From positions 137,847,596 to 137,911,595 of the forward strand of contig CM066045.1 of NCBI GenBank assembly GCA_033557465.1: 64,000 nucleotides of DNA, written 5' to 3'. A model generated the notes under the pieces. It ran no database searches, had not been told where the DNA came from, and worked only from the letters and a program-made list of their open reading frames with translations. A program made the position numbers and the translations under genes. This document shows positions 1 through 9,500 of this stretch, in pieces. The DNA is from Ichthyophis bannanicus (Eukaryota; Chordata; Amphibia; Gymnophiona; Ichthyophiidae). Numbering within the stretch: the stretch's first letter is position 1; each line of letters starts with the position of its first letter.

Positions 1-600
1 ATGTTAACATAAGGCGCCCTATAAGGCACATATTAAAGTGCACTGTCAGCCAAGGCACCCTAGAATGTTGCTTATAGGGCGCTTTAGAGGGTGCCGTATG
101 AGGTACCGCAAGGACAGTGTACTGTTTTTTATGGCAGCACTATGCAGTTTAAGGAATGAAAAGCATAAGTAGGTGCGCTGACAGGCAAGGAGGAGCAGCA
201 GTAGAGCACAATGGTTAAGGCACTGACTACTGATACAGGGGTCATGAGTATGCTCCCCAGTGTGCCTAATACTTAAGGCTGGCTGTGGCATCTGCTTTGC
301 ATTGTACATATTTTGTCCTGCAGCACTTTATTTTTATGCTATTAATTGCTGCCAGCAAATACGCCCTCACGTGCCGTAATTGAAGGTGCCGTATAAGGCA
401 CCCTATAAGGCACTCCATAGGGCACATTATAAATTGCACTGTCCGCCACAGCACCCTAAAATGTCCCCTATAGGGCACCCCATAGGTTGCGGCACAGGGG
501 AATGTATAGTGCACATTATATGGACGGGAACCATAAGGTGCCCTATAGGGCGCCCTATAAAGCACCCTCAGAGGCACCTTATGGGTACAGTACGCTGAGG
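1..600. repeat. Subterminal GC hexamer and inverted-repeat region of copy 1
   Basis: The stretch is dense in GGCGCC/GGTGCC/GGCACC-type words within runs such as CCTATAAGGCACC. Sequence at about 170-368 reappears inverted at about 375-745, giving an imperfect palindrome near the element's left end. The same hexamer zone occurs just inside the left end of copy 2 (14150-14330) and copy 3 (28290-28450), and near the right end of the reversed copy 4 (60360-60480). Confidence 0.6.
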
Positions 601-639
601 GTGTTTTTGCTGGCATCAAAATATGTACATTAAAAAAAG

Positions 640-745
640 ATAATGCATTGGACAACCCTATCACATAACCCCACTGTGGGTTTGAACCCATGACCTCTGG
701 CTTCAGAAGCAGTGAAGTAACCATTGGGCTACAGCTCTATTGCTG
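640..745 (-). repeat. tRNA-like module (A and B boxes) inside copy 1
   Basis: Read on the minus strand this contains TAGCCCAATGG (721-731), which fits the Pol III A box TRGYNNANNNG, and GGTTCAAACCC (678-688), which fits the B box, at tRNA-like spacing. No cloverleaf is convincing, so it is a tRNA-derived (SINE-like) module and not a tRNA gene. A degenerate partner in opposite orientation lies at about 190-262. Confidence 0.55.
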
Positions 746-1175
746 TTAGCAAGTCCCTGGCTGTCTGCAGAGAGCATGCACGTCACCACACAGACAGTCT
801 GCTGTGGTCACCAGGATAGGGTAGCCCACCCATAACCATGATGCACTGCACATGCAAATCAGCTGTCCACAGATGAACACAAGATGGGCAATGCACTCCC
901 ACAGCACCTCGGCCTGGTAGAGGGAAGTGACCATGTGCACACACACACCACCTCGGCCTGGTAGGGGGTACTGACCGTGTCTTTTACTGGCACAGAGTAG
1001 CTACACACCGTCACATTGTGCGGGTACTGTGCTCACCCTGAGTGTGCAGTGAGGCGCCCAGGATCAGGTCCACAACACCTTCCATAGCAGAATAAGGCCA
1101 TGTCAGAGGTCCAAAGCAGTGTTAATGTGTGAGATAGGTAGTTTCTGCACAAACACTTTGGATATCTGTCTGTTT
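746..1175. other. Harbinger-like interior, no gene seen
   Basis: The sequence matches, in reverse, about 60170-60350 in copy 4, including the block around the A/C-rich CCATGATGCACTGCACATG. I see no coding signal. Confidence 0.5.
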
Positions 1176-2893
1176 CATAAGAACATAAGATATACCATAC
1201 TGAGTCAGACCAAGGTCCATCAAGCCCAGCATTCTGTTTCCAACAGTGGCCAATCTAGGTCATATGTACCTAGCAGTTTCCACAAGAGACACAAGTTCCA
1301 TAATGCTTGTACTGGGTCAAGCATTGATATCTTCAGTCACTTTTTAATAATGGTTTATGGACCTTTCCTCCAGGAACTTGTCCAAACCTTTTTTAAACCC
1401 AGCTACACTAACAGCCAGCTACACTAATTCCAGAGTTTGATTACACGTTGAGTGAAAAAATATTTTCTTTTATTAATCTTAAATAGTTTACCCTGTAGCT
1501 TCATTGCATGTCCCCTAGTCTTTCTATATTCTGATAACATAAACAATCAATCTACGTTTACCCGTTCCACTCCGTTCATTAATTTATAGACTTCTATCAT
1601 ATCTCCCCTCAGCCGTCTCTTTTCCAGGTTAAAGAGCCCTAATCTTTTTAGCCTTTCCTCTTAGGAGTATCCTTCCATCCCCTTTACCATTTTGGTGGCT
1701 CTTCTCTGAACCTTTTCTAAAATCGCTATATCCTTTTTAAGATACGGCGACCAGAATTGCACACAATATTCAAGGTGCGGTCTCACCATGGAACGATATA
1801 GAGGCATTATAATATCTTTTGTTTTATTTTCCATTCCTTTCCTTATCATACCTAGCATTCTATTTGCTCTCTTGGCTGCCGCTGCACACTGGGCCGAGGG
1901 TTTTAACATGGTATCCACAATGACGCCTAAATCTTTTTCCTGGGTGGTGGTTCCTAATGTGGAACCTTGCATCGTGTAACCATAGTTTGGGTTGTTCTTC
2001 CCTAGGTGCATAACCTTGCACTTGTCCACATTAAATTTCATCTGCCATTTTGATGCCCAGTCTTCCAATTTAACAAGATCCTCTTGCAATTTTTCACAAT
2101 CCTCTTGGGTTTTAACAACTTTAAATAGTTTTGTGTCATCTGCAAATTTGATAACCTCACTCGTTATTCCACTTTCCAGGTCATTTATGAATATGTCAAA
2201 AAGCAGCGGACCCAGCACAGATCCCTGGGGTACACTACTATTCACCTTTCTCCATTGGGAAAATTGGCCATTTAGCCCTACCCTCTGCTTTCTATCTTTT
2301 AACCAGTTCCTGATCCACAATAGTACACTGCCTCCTATCCCATGACTCTTTAGTTTTGCCAAAAGTCTCTTATGAGGGACCTTGTCAAAGGCTTTCTGAA
2401 AGTCCAGATACACAATATCAACCGACTCACCTTTGTCCACCTGTTTATTCACTCCTTCAAAAAAACATAACAGATTAGTAAGACAAGATCTTCCTTGTCT
2501 AAAGCCATGTTGGCTGTCTCCCATTAGGTCGTGACTATCTACATGCTGAGTAATTTTATTCTTTATGATGGTTTCTACCATTTTTCCCAGTACTGACGTC
2601 AGGCTCATCGGTCTGTAGTTTCCCGGATCACCCCTGGAACCCTTTTTAAAAATTGGTGTTACATTGGCGATCCTCCAATCTTCAGGTATTAGAGATGATT
2701 TTAATGATAGTTCACAGATTACTAATAGCAGGTCTGCAATGTCATATTTCAGTTCTTTCAACACCCTTGGATGTATACCATCCGGCCCAGGTGATTTGCT
2801 ACTCTTCAGTTTATCTAATAGTTGTAAGACATCTTCCCGATGTATCGATATTTCCTTCAATTCTTCCGCACCTTTAAATACCACTTCAGTCAT
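1176..2893 (-). mobile_element. CR1-clade LINE, 5'-truncated copy A
   Basis: The 3' end is at the low coordinate. Its tail is the CR1/L3-type sequence whose minus strand reads TTGGTCTGACTCAGTATGG and ends in ATGTTCTTATG. The body encodes reverse transcriptase. Homology to the longer CR1 copy at 44247-48839 stops sharply at 2893, just upstream of the RT domain, as expected for incomplete reverse transcription. It sits inside Harbinger-like copy 1. Confidence 0.9.
1661..2893 (-). pseudogene. CR1 reverse transcriptase ORF fragment
   Basis: The 410-codon frame covers most of a LINE reverse transcriptase. Recognisable blocks are SPGPDGIHPRVLKEL, IPEDWRIANVTPIFKKG, NYRPMSLTSV, YLDFQKAFDKVPH (catalytic Asp in motif A), SVPQGSVLGPLLF and the catalytic FADDTKLF. 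The protein would nick and copy CR1 RNA by target-primed reverse transcription, but this copy lacks the endonuclease and ORF1. A TAA at the position of a conserved codon after VKGMEGYS ends the frame at 1661, and the C-terminal region continues untranslated to about 1440. It is a dead fragment. Confidence 0.9.
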
Positions 2894-3877
2894 CTTCAGT
2901 CAGGTGTAGCCCCTAGGTGGGCCATGCACCACCCCCCCAGGCAGCAAACAGGGTCTCCTATCAATAGATCCACATTCTACCTCCCTGCAAAGGTGACAGT
3001 AGAGCGGACCATCCACTCAAGTCCTACTGAGGAACAGACACCCAACAGGGCAGTCAATGCAGCTCTATACACATCCCTAACACAATAGCAGACAGATATT
3101 AGGCCTGGATATGGTGAGCTGCACCCCACCACTATCTGATATTCTCCTGCAGCAAGTCATCAGCCACTGCAAGCTGCTCCATCACAACACATACCAGCTG
3201 CAAACAGTGTGCTAGTTAGTCCACAGTGGAGATGCATGCACCCAGAACTGAGATGTCAGCATACACAGCAAGCAGATAAATCAGTGACTGGGCCCCAAAA
3301 GGAAACCCATATCTATCACATGAGAGAAATACTATACAGCACTATGGGGGTTCCTAGCCATGCTGTGGTCACTGCACAGTCAGGGTGAGAGTGATCTCTC
3401 AGCAGGACATACTGAGGTCACCCTGTCTGTGTAGGTGGTGGCCAGGCACTAATATGTCCCAGTCAGTGCCCTATGCCCTGTGCAGATGCACCCTGGCCAG
3501 GCCACCCTGTCCGGCCTATACCCATGGTACCTTGCTCCTCATTATGCACATTGGCAGCCAAATACTGGCAACATTGCTGGCAGTGTGGGCTGTGGAAGGT
3601 GTTTGCAGCCACCACACACTGGATAGGCAGACAGCCACCCCCACACCTATGCCAGCATTGTGCTACTATAGAGGAGTCCAGCAGCCATACCCACCACACC
3701 AGTCCTGGGCACAGTACAGGCATGGATATGGTACGCACTACTGTTGGGGGTCACTCCCCAGGGTGGTAAACACTGTCAGAGACCAGACCTGCAGCGCACA
3801 CCGCAGACAGCACAATGATTGTTATGGTGGAGATCAATGAGCAAAATGTGCTTAACGTAGGAATTGATATCTGCCAG
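2894..3877. other. Harbinger-like copy 1 interior
   Basis: The block around 3384-3560 recurs at 15762-15930, 30055-30225 and reversed at 59215-59400, which ties the four copies together. The 151-codon frame at 3385-3840 is not preserved in the other copies, so I do not call it a gene. Confidence 0.6.
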
Positions 3878-4040
3878 ATCTCCAGGAACAAGCAGGAATA
3901 CGTCATCACATATAGGGTACGTTGGTACCGACGGAGCCCGCGCGGGAAAGCTCCCCAGCTTTTCAGATTAAAAGCTTTTGGGGCCTCCCACTGCACATGC
4001 GCGCTGCCTTCCCGCCTTCCTGAGCAGCTCTCATCAATTT
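3878..4040 (+). repeat. DIRS left inverted terminal repeat
   Basis: This matches the reverse complement of about 9314-9463 over about 160 nt with few differences. It includes the palindromic GGTACCGACGGAGCCCGCGCGGG segment in shared form. It starts ATCTCCAGGAACAAGCAGG. In DIRS elements this repeat also serves as the promoter region. Confidence 0.9.
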
Positions 4041-4265
4041 CTTTTTTTCCGCGGAGCCAGCAGGTCGTGTTCCTGTCACCGCTGAAGAAATTGTTAATTT
4101 TATTGTTTTCTTTAGACCGCGTACCTGCCTTCCCCATTCTGAAACCGGTACTACCGGTCTCTCTTTCTTTCTTTTAAAAAAAAAAATAAAAAAATAAAAT
4201 ATTTTTCTTTTCTTCAGCACAGCTTGGTACTTTGTTAGGCCTTCAGGCCTACACAATTTCTCCTC

Positions 4266-6077
4266 ATGGAGAAGCCAGTTCCTGGTTTTAAAAAGTGTAC
4301 CAAGTGCAGTGCTGTCATTCCTCTTACAGACACCCATGAATGGTGTCTTAAATGCTTAGGACCTGACCATTCCATACCGGACTGCCCATCCTGCTCCCAG
4401 ATGTCGAAACGTGGATGGCAGAACCGGGCCAACAAGTTCCATGTGCTGTTTCCTTCAGAAGCATCACAGTCATCCAGGTCTTCCTCTCCGGATGGATCTC
4501 AGGTAACCAAAACTCCAGTGGGCAAATCCTCTAAAAGCAAATCTCTTTCTAAAGATCGAGAGGCTCTCAATTCTGAGTTCGAGGATTCTGCCCAGGCCAA
4601 AAAACCCCGGCGGGAGGCTCCGGCCTCCAAAGCAATCATGGGGTCACAGGTTGACATCGATGGCGCGGCCTCGACAGATCACCTGTTGTACTGCTCTGGG
4701 GTACCGGCCCATACCGGTACCGACATCCAGGCAGCAGTGGCGTCTATGGGCAATACTGTCCAAGTCATGCAGCAGGCCATTCTGGCTTTTATTAATGCTG
4801 CTACGCCCTCGGTACCGCAGCCAGCGGTACCGGGTCCGGTTCCGGTAATGGCTTCCATACCGGAACCGAGGCCATCGTCTTCCAAACGCAGATCGGTTCC
4901 GCATGCCGGATCCGGGCTTTTGCCCGGTACCGATCCCATACCCGGTACGCCCGATGTCGATACCGAACGGTATGCGTATCGTGCGTTGGAAGCACATAGA
5001 GGATACTCTGCTTCTTCAGAGGATTTTAACTCCTCTGATTCTGATGAGTTCTCCCTTGATCTTCCTGAGGAGCCTTCTTCTCCTAACAGGAGAATGTCTC
5101 CACCAGAGGATTTGTCCTTTCAGGACTTCATCATAGAAATGGCTAAAGGTCTTTCTATTGCTTCATCCTCTGAAAAGGAACCCAGATCAAAGAAACTGGA
5201 TATTTTAGGATACTCTAAGTCTCCTAAAGAGGCAGTCACCCTGCCTATCCATGAAATCCTTCAAGAACACTTGATGGACTTATGGGAGGCTCCTCTAACA
5301 TTGTCTCCTTCTTCTCGCAGGTTGGACACCATGTACCGTGTCCCCCCTTCTCCTGGTTTCCAAAAAACCCAGTTGCCTCACCATTCTATTGTGGTGAAGT
5401 CTGCAATGAAGAAGATAAAGAGTACCAAAAGGCACTCTTCTACTCCTCCAGGGCGAGAATGTAAGACTCTAGACTCTTTTGGCAGGAAAATTTTCCAGGC
5501 TACTATGCTTATAGCCAGGATTAATTCCTATAGTCTTTACATGGGCATGTTTCTCAGTGAAATCGCTCTAAAAGTTCAGCATTTTGCCCCCTTTCTCCCT
5601 GAGGATAAGAGGGAGCAGTTCATTTCCTTGGTGAAACACCTTTTGGATATTTCAAAGTTCTCCAACAGGGCAGCTTTTGATTCCTTTGAGGGTGCTGGTA
5701 GGGCTTCGGGCATTGCTATAGCAGCCCGACGTCTTGCTTGGCTCCAGGCTTCTGATCTAGAACCTTGGGTCCTAGATGGCTTACGAAATCTGCCCTGTAC
5801 AGGTGAGAACTTATTTGGTGAGGAGTGGCAAATTAAGGCCACTCAAATGGATGCAGAAAATGCCACCTTAGATAGACTTTCTAAGTCTACCTCCACTCCT
5901 GCCAAGAAGAAGTCTTTTAAGAGGCCTTATTACAAGAAGTCCAGATTTTCTACAAATACTGGCCAACAATCCTCTCAGCCTCGTTTTGCTGCTAAACGTC
6001 AGCAACCTAAACAGGCAAGGTCAAAGCCTGCGGCGTCTGCTACGCCTCAGCAGGCTCCACCCCCTCAGGGGTTTTGA
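4266..6077 (+). CDS. DIRS ORF1, Gag-like protein
   Basis: A 603-codon ORF is the first in the element. The N-terminus has a Cys-rich segment with CTKC at residues ~11-14, CLKCLGPDH at ~28-36 and CPSC at ~41-44, suggesting a small zinc-binding domain. The middle is Pro/Ser-rich and low in complexity. The C-terminus is basic and Gln/Lys/Arg-rich, suggesting nucleic-acid binding. I recognise it from position and composition as the structural (Gag-like) protein of DIRS elements, expected to package the RNA; there is no close motif match beyond that. The start at 4266 is the first ATG after an A/T-rich leader. Its 3' end overlaps the RT ORF by about 90 nt in another frame. Confidence 0.8.
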   Translation: MEKPVPGFKKCTKCSAVIPLTDTHEWCLKCLGPDHSIPDCPSCSQMSKRGWQNRANKFHVLFPSEASQSSRSSSPDGSQVTKTPVGKSSKSKSLSKDREALNSEFEDSAQAKKPRREAPASKAIMGSQVDIDGAASTDHLLYCSGVPAHTGTDIQAAVASMGNTVQVMQQAILAFINAATPSVPQPAVPGPVPVMASIPEPRPSSSKRRSVPHAGSGLLPGTDPIPGTPDVDTERYAYRALEAHRGYSASSEDFNSSDSDEFSLDLPEEPSSPNRRMSPPEDLSFQDFIIEMAKGLSIASSSEKEPRSKKLDILGYSKSPKEAVTLPIHEILQEHLMDLWEAPLTLSPSSRRLDTMYRVPPSPGFQKTQLPHHSIVVKSAMKKIKSTKRHSSTPPGRECKTLDSFGRKIFQATMLIARINSYSLYMGMFLSEIALKVQHFAPFLPEDKREQFISLVKHLLDISKFSNRAAFDSFEGAGRASGIAIAARRLAWLQASDLEPWVLDGLRNLPCTGENLFGEEWQIKATQMDAENATLDRLSKSTSTPAKKKSFKRPYYKKSRFSTNTGQQSSQPRFAAKRQQPKQARSKPAASATPQQAPPPQGF

Positions 6078-8001
6078 CTTGCCCCTAGAGAACTTAACTT
6101 TTCTGGCTCTAGAACAACCAGAGCCCCTCACCATACCCGGAAGGTTAGCTCACTTTGCTCCCAGATGGGAGCAAATTACATCAGAGCAATGGACCCTCTC
6201 TATCATCAGAGAGGGTTACAAACTCCATTTTTCCGACCTTCCTCCTTATACTATGGTGAGGCAGTTCAATTCTCCCCCATCTCTCCTGGCCCTCTTGGGT
6301 CAGGAAGTCTCCTCCCTCCTTGCCCAGGGGGCAATAGAGGAGGTCCCTCTTCTTCAACAGGGGACGGGATTCTACTCCCCTTATTTTCTAATACCAAAGA
6401 AGACAGAGGGCTTCAGACCAATTCTGGATCTGAGAGAATTGAACAAATTTCTTTTCAAGGAGAAATTCAAAATGCTTTCTCTGGGCATTCTCCTTCCATA
6501 CCTTCAGAGTCAGGATTGGCTTTGTTCTCTAGATCTAAAGGATGCGTATACACACATACTCATCCACCCATCCCACAGAAAATACCTTCGATTTCTGTTT
6601 CAGGGAAAACATTTCCAGTACAGAGTACTCCCCTTCGGTCTAGCCTCTGCTCCAAGAGTGTTCACCAAATGCATGGCAGTCGTAGCTGCCTTTCTAAGAG
6701 GCCTGGGAATTTTCATATTCCCATACCTGGACGACTGGCTCATCCGAGCTCCCTCTCAGTCCCAGGCCCAAATTTCCCTGGACCGCACAAGGCGTCTTCT
6801 GCAGTATCTAGGACTGGTAGTAAACCTTCCCAAGTCTCAACTAATCCCTACTCAGTCTCTCGAGTTCATAGGGGCCCAGTTAGACACCATCACTGCAAGG
6901 GCCTACCTGCCTCAGGTCAGGGCCCAACGCCTGCTGAGTTTGGCCTTCCAAGCTCAGTCCAGCAGTCATTTGACAGCCCGGGAAATGCTGCGACTTCTGG
7001 GCCACATGGCCTCCACGGTACATGTGGTGCCCTACGCTCGTCTGCATATGAGAGCAGCTCAATGGACCTTGGCCACCCAGTGGACTCAAGCATCTGGAGC
7101 GCTCTCCGACCAAATACTCACCTCAAGCCGTCTATTTTGGTCCCTCCAATGGTGGACATCCACCAAGAATCTGTTGTTGGGGGCCCCCTTCCAACCTTTG
7201 TTGTCCCAAGCAACCCTCACAACAGATGCCTCCCAGACAGGGTGGGGAGCTCATCTTCAGAACCTCTCCACTCAGGGCACTTGGTCTCCACAGGAGGCCA
7301 CCCTTCATATCAACCTCCTGGAACTGCGAGCAATTTACCTTGCCCTCAAGGTCTTCTATACCCTCCTTGTCAACCTGACTGTCCTAGTTCAGACAGACAA
7401 TCAGGTAGCCATGTTCTATATAAACAAACAAGGAGGGACAGGCTCTCTGTCGCTTTGCAACGAAGCTCTCAGAATATGGGCCTTCGCCAGAGAGCATCAA
7501 ATTCACCTTCTTGCAGTGTATCTTCCAGGAGTTCAAAACTCTCGTGCAGACAGACTCAGTCGAGTTCTGCTTCCACACGAATGGTCCCTACATATGGACC
7601 AGATACGCAGAATCTTTCAGGAATGGGGGACCCCGGACATAGACCTCTTTGCAAGTCCGTGGAATGCCAAACTTCCCCGGTTCTGTTCCAGAACTCAGTG
7701 TCAGGGAGCTCAGGCCCACGATGCCTTCCTCCTGCATTGGGGTCAGGAATTCCTCTATGCCTTTCCACCCATTCCTCTAATATCCAAGACTCTGTTCAAG
7801 CTCCAGAGGGATCACGGGACTATGATCCTCATAGCTCCCCGCTGGCCACGCCAGGTGTGGTTCCCTCTACTTCTGCATCTCTCCCAGGGATCCTCCCTGG
7901 ACCTGGGAGCTGCGCCAGACCTTCTGTCTCAGGAGGAGGGGACTTTGTGGCACCCAAACCCCAAATCCCTACATCTCAGAGCTTGGTTACTGAAGGCCTA
8001 A
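5986..8001 (+). CDS. DIRS reverse transcriptase/RNase H with C-terminal methyltransferase-like region
   Basis: This 671-codon ORF is in a different frame from ORF1. RT blocks are visible in order: YFLIPKKTEGFRPILDLREL, SLDLKDAYTHI (motif A Asp), PFGLASAPRVF and the catalytic YLDDWL. RNase H follows with TTDASQTGWG, LLELRAIYLAL and VQTDNQVAMF, so the acidic residues are present, and LPGVQNSRADRLSR closes the domain. The last ~130 residues (DIDLFASPWNAKLPRF, then YAFPPIPLI) resemble the region annotated in DIRS elements as a Dam-like methyltransferase, but the usual NPPY motif reads AFPP, so activity is doubtful. The exact start is uncertain: it overlaps ORF1 and may be reached by frameshifting or internal initiation. 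Confidence 0.92.
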   Translation: MLLNVSNLNRQGQSLRRLLRLSRLHPLRGFDLPLENLTFLALEQPEPLTIPGRLAHFAPRWEQITSEQWTLSIIREGYKLHFSDLPPYTMVRQFNSPPSLLALLGQEVSSLLAQGAIEEVPLLQQGTGFYSPYFLIPKKTEGFRPILDLRELNKFLFKEKFKMLSLGILLPYLQSQDWLCSLDLKDAYTHILIHPSHRKYLRFLFQGKHFQYRVLPFGLASAPRVFTKCMAVVAAFLRGLGIFIFPYLDDWLIRAPSQSQAQISLDRTRRLLQYLGLVVNLPKSQLIPTQSLEFIGAQLDTITARAYLPQVRAQRLLSLAFQAQSSSHLTAREMLRLLGHMASTVHVVPYARLHMRAAQWTLATQWTQASGALSDQILTSSRLFWSLQWWTSTKNLLLGAPFQPLLSQATLTTDASQTGWGAHLQNLSTQGTWSPQEATLHINLLELRAIYLALKVFYTLLVNLTVLVQTDNQVAMFYINKQGGTGSLSLCNEALRIWAFAREHQIHLLAVYLPGVQNSRADRLSRVLLPHEWSLHMDQIRRIFQEWGTPDIDLFASPWNAKLPRFCSRTQCQGAQAHDAFLLHWGQEFLYAFPPIPLISKTLFKLQRDHGTMILIAPRWPRQVWFPLLLHLSQGSSLDLGAAPDLLSQEEGTLWHPNPKSLHLRAWLLKA

Positions 8002-9038
8002 GTCTTCAAGACTTTAATCTTTCTCAGCCTGTGACAGATATCCTTCATGCCTCTAGGAAACCTTCCACGAGGCGTTCTTATGCTTTCAAATGGAAACGTT
8101 TTTCCATTTGGTGTGCTCAGCAGGGTCTTGACCCTCTAGCACTTCCTTTGAATTCCCTCTTGGACTATCTCCTGCATCTTTCAAATGCAGGCCTTAAGAC
8201 GAATTCAGTAAGGGTCCATTTGAGTGCTATTGCAGCATCCTTAAAACCTATAAATGGACAACCTGTCTCCTCTCATCCTCTTGTTTCACGTTTCATGAGA
8301 GGCCTGACTCTAACTAAACCTCCCATCCGACCTCCTCCGGTAGCATGGGATTTGAACCTAGTTCTAGGTCAGCTTATGAAGCCACCTTTTGAGCCTTTGG
8401 ACTCTACCTCCTTCAAATTTCTTTCCTGGAAGGTTGTTTTCCTTATTGCAGTCACTTCGGCTCGCCGCATCAGTGAACTGCAGGCTTTAGTGGCTCATCC
8501 ACCTTATACTAGGTTTCATCATGATAAGGTGGTCCTTAGGACGAATCCCCACTTTATGCCCAAAGTGGTCTCGCCCTTTCATCTTAATCAAGAGGTATAT
8601 CTACCTGTCTTTTTCCCGGCTCCTCATGCATCCAGTGCAGAGAGGAACCTTCATACTCTGGATTGTAAAAGAGCTCTTGCCTTTTACCTCAACAGGACTC
8701 AACCACATCGAAAGTCTTCCCAACTTTTCGTGGCTTTTGATCCTTCTCATTTGGGACTTCCAGTCACCAAGCGTACACTTTCCAATTGGATCGCTCAGTG
8801 TATTTCTTTTGCTTACCAGAGTAAGAACATTTCTATGGAGGGCCATGTCACAGCTCACAATGTGAGGGCCATGGCCACTTCTATGGCTCATCTTCACTCT
8901 GTGTCCATAGATCAGATCTGTCGAGCAGCCACTTGGGCCTCGGTTCATACCTTCACAGCCCATTACTGCTTGGACAAGGACTCCCGCCGGGATGCCTTGT
9001 TTGGTCAGGCTGTCCTCAAACACCTGTTCCATACTTAA
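6165..9038 (+). CDS. DIRS tyrosine recombinase ORF (long overlapping frame)
   Basis: The frame is open for 957 codons and overlaps the RT ORF for 1.8 kb in another phase. Recombinase homology is confined to about 7990-9038. There the N-terminal SAM-like region (STRRSYAFKWKRF) precedes the catalytic core: Arg in TSARRISEL, the HxxR motif in AHNVRAMA, and the nucleophilic Tyr in TFTAHYCLD. All key residues are present. The enzyme would integrate the circular cDNA without target duplication. The true protein start is unknown; the overlapping upstream part may be untranslated, or translated as an extension. It shares phase with ORF1. Confidence 0.88.
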   Translation: MGANYIRAMDPLYHQRGLQTPFFRPSSLYYGEAVQFSPISPGPLGSGSLLPPCPGGNRGGPSSSTGDGILLPLFSNTKEDRGLQTNSGSERIEQISFQGEIQNAFSGHSPSIPSESGLALFSRSKGCVYTHTHPPIPQKIPSISVSGKTFPVQSTPLRSSLCSKSVHQMHGSRSCLSKRPGNFHIPIPGRLAHPSSLSVPGPNFPGPHKASSAVSRTGSKPSQVSTNPYSVSRVHRGPVRHHHCKGLPASGQGPTPAEFGLPSSVQQSFDSPGNAATSGPHGLHGTCGALRSSAYESSSMDLGHPVDSSIWSALRPNTHLKPSILVPPMVDIHQESVVGGPLPTFVVPSNPHNRCLPDRVGSSSSEPLHSGHLVSTGGHPSYQPPGTASNLPCPQGLLYPPCQPDCPSSDRQSGSHVLYKQTRRDRLSVALQRSSQNMGLRQRASNSPSCSVSSRSSKLSCRQTQSSSASTRMVPTYGPDTQNLSGMGDPGHRPLCKSVECQTSPVLFQNSVSGSSGPRCLPPALGSGIPLCLSTHSSNIQDSVQAPEGSRDYDPHSSPLATPGVVPSTSASLPGILPGPGSCARPSVSGGGDFVAPKPQIPTSQSLVTEGLSLQDFNLSQPVTDILHASRKPSTRRSYAFKWKRFSIWCAQQGLDPLALPLNSLLDYLLHLSNAGLKTNSVRVHLSAIAASLKPINGQPVSSHPLVSRFMRGLTLTKPPIRPPPVAWDLNLVLGQLMKPPFEPLDSTSFKFLSWKVVFLIAVTSARRISELQALVAHPPYTRFHHDKVVLRTNPHFMPKVVSPFHLNQEVYLPVFFPAPHASSAERNLHTLDCKRALAFYLNRTQPHRKSSQLFVAFDPSHLGLPVTKRTLSNWIAQCISFAYQSKNISMEGHVTAHNVRAMATSMAHLHSVSIDQICRAATWASVHTFTAHYCLDKDSRRDALFGQAVLKHLFHT

Positions 9039-9144
9039 ACAACTCCTGCCCACCTTCCCTGGATGGATGCCTGAGATCCATGCGAAGATGGTTTACCCTT
9101 GGAGGGGGATCTCCCAGGCATCTTAGCTAGGGAGTCCCCATATC

Positions 9145-9234
9145 TGATGACGTATTCCTGCTTGTTCCTGGAGATAGCACAGTTACTTACCTGTAACAGG
9201 TGATCTCTGGGAACAGCAGGAATTAGTCATCACA
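9145..9234 (+). repeat. DIRS internal complementary region (ICR)
   Basis: 9145-9175 is the exact reverse complement of the first 31 nt of the element (3878-3908). 9176-9234 is the reverse complement of its right terminus (to 9500). The two parts abut, reproducing the junction of the two ends. In the accepted DIRS model this segment guides circularisation of the cDNA. Conservation here supports an intact element. Confidence 0.92.
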
Positions 9235-9313
9235 ACCCACCCACCTCCCCTAGGAGTTGTATCTCTATCTATCTTCCTGTCCTCTCTCTCTATTGTCTCA
9301 GCTTTAAACTCGA

Positions 9314-9500
9314 ACTGACGAGAGCTGCTCAGGAAGGCGGGAAGGCAGCGCGCATGTGCAGTGGGAGGCCCCAAAAGCTTTTAATCTGAAAAGCTGGGGA
9401 GCTTTCCCGCGCGGGCTCCGTCGGTACCGACGTACCCTATATGTGATGACTAATTCCTGCTGTTCCCAGAGATCACCTGTTACAGGTAAGTAACTGTGCT
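9314..9500 (-). repeat. DIRS right inverted terminal repeat with extension
   Basis: This is the inverted match to the left ITR plus 37 terminal nt (…CACCTGTTACAGGTAAGTAA…) found only here and in the ICR. Confidence 0.9.

Larger units (their letters stand above)
3878..9500 (+). mobile_element. DIRS-type tyrosine-recombinase retrotransposon, apparently intact
   Basis: Boundaries come from comparison with the uninterrupted parent sequence in copy 4 (reverse of about 58860-58920). The left end follows CTGCCAG at 3877 and the right end precedes TTATCATGG at 9501, with no target duplication, as known for DIRS. Inverted terminal repeats lie at 3878-4040 and about 9314-9500, the right one 37 nt longer. 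An internal complementary region lies at 9145-9234. It carries a Gag-like ORF, an RT/RNase H ORF and a tyrosine recombinase ORF, all open. DIRS elements copy RNA into a circle and integrate it with a tyrosine recombinase in place of a DDE integrase. Confidence 0.95.

Noticed and set aside
1788..2345. Plus-strand ORFs over CR1 copy A (repeated at 45076-45429)
   Set aside because: Antisense shadows of the RT; they recur only because the LINE copies are similar.
3385..3840. 151-codon ORF as a transposase remnant
   Set aside because: The frame is not preserved in the three other copies of the same element.
6165..7980. Separate novel gene in the recombinase frame over the RT ORF
   Set aside because: No domain is visible there and the frame continues into the recombinase; it is better treated as a possible extension.
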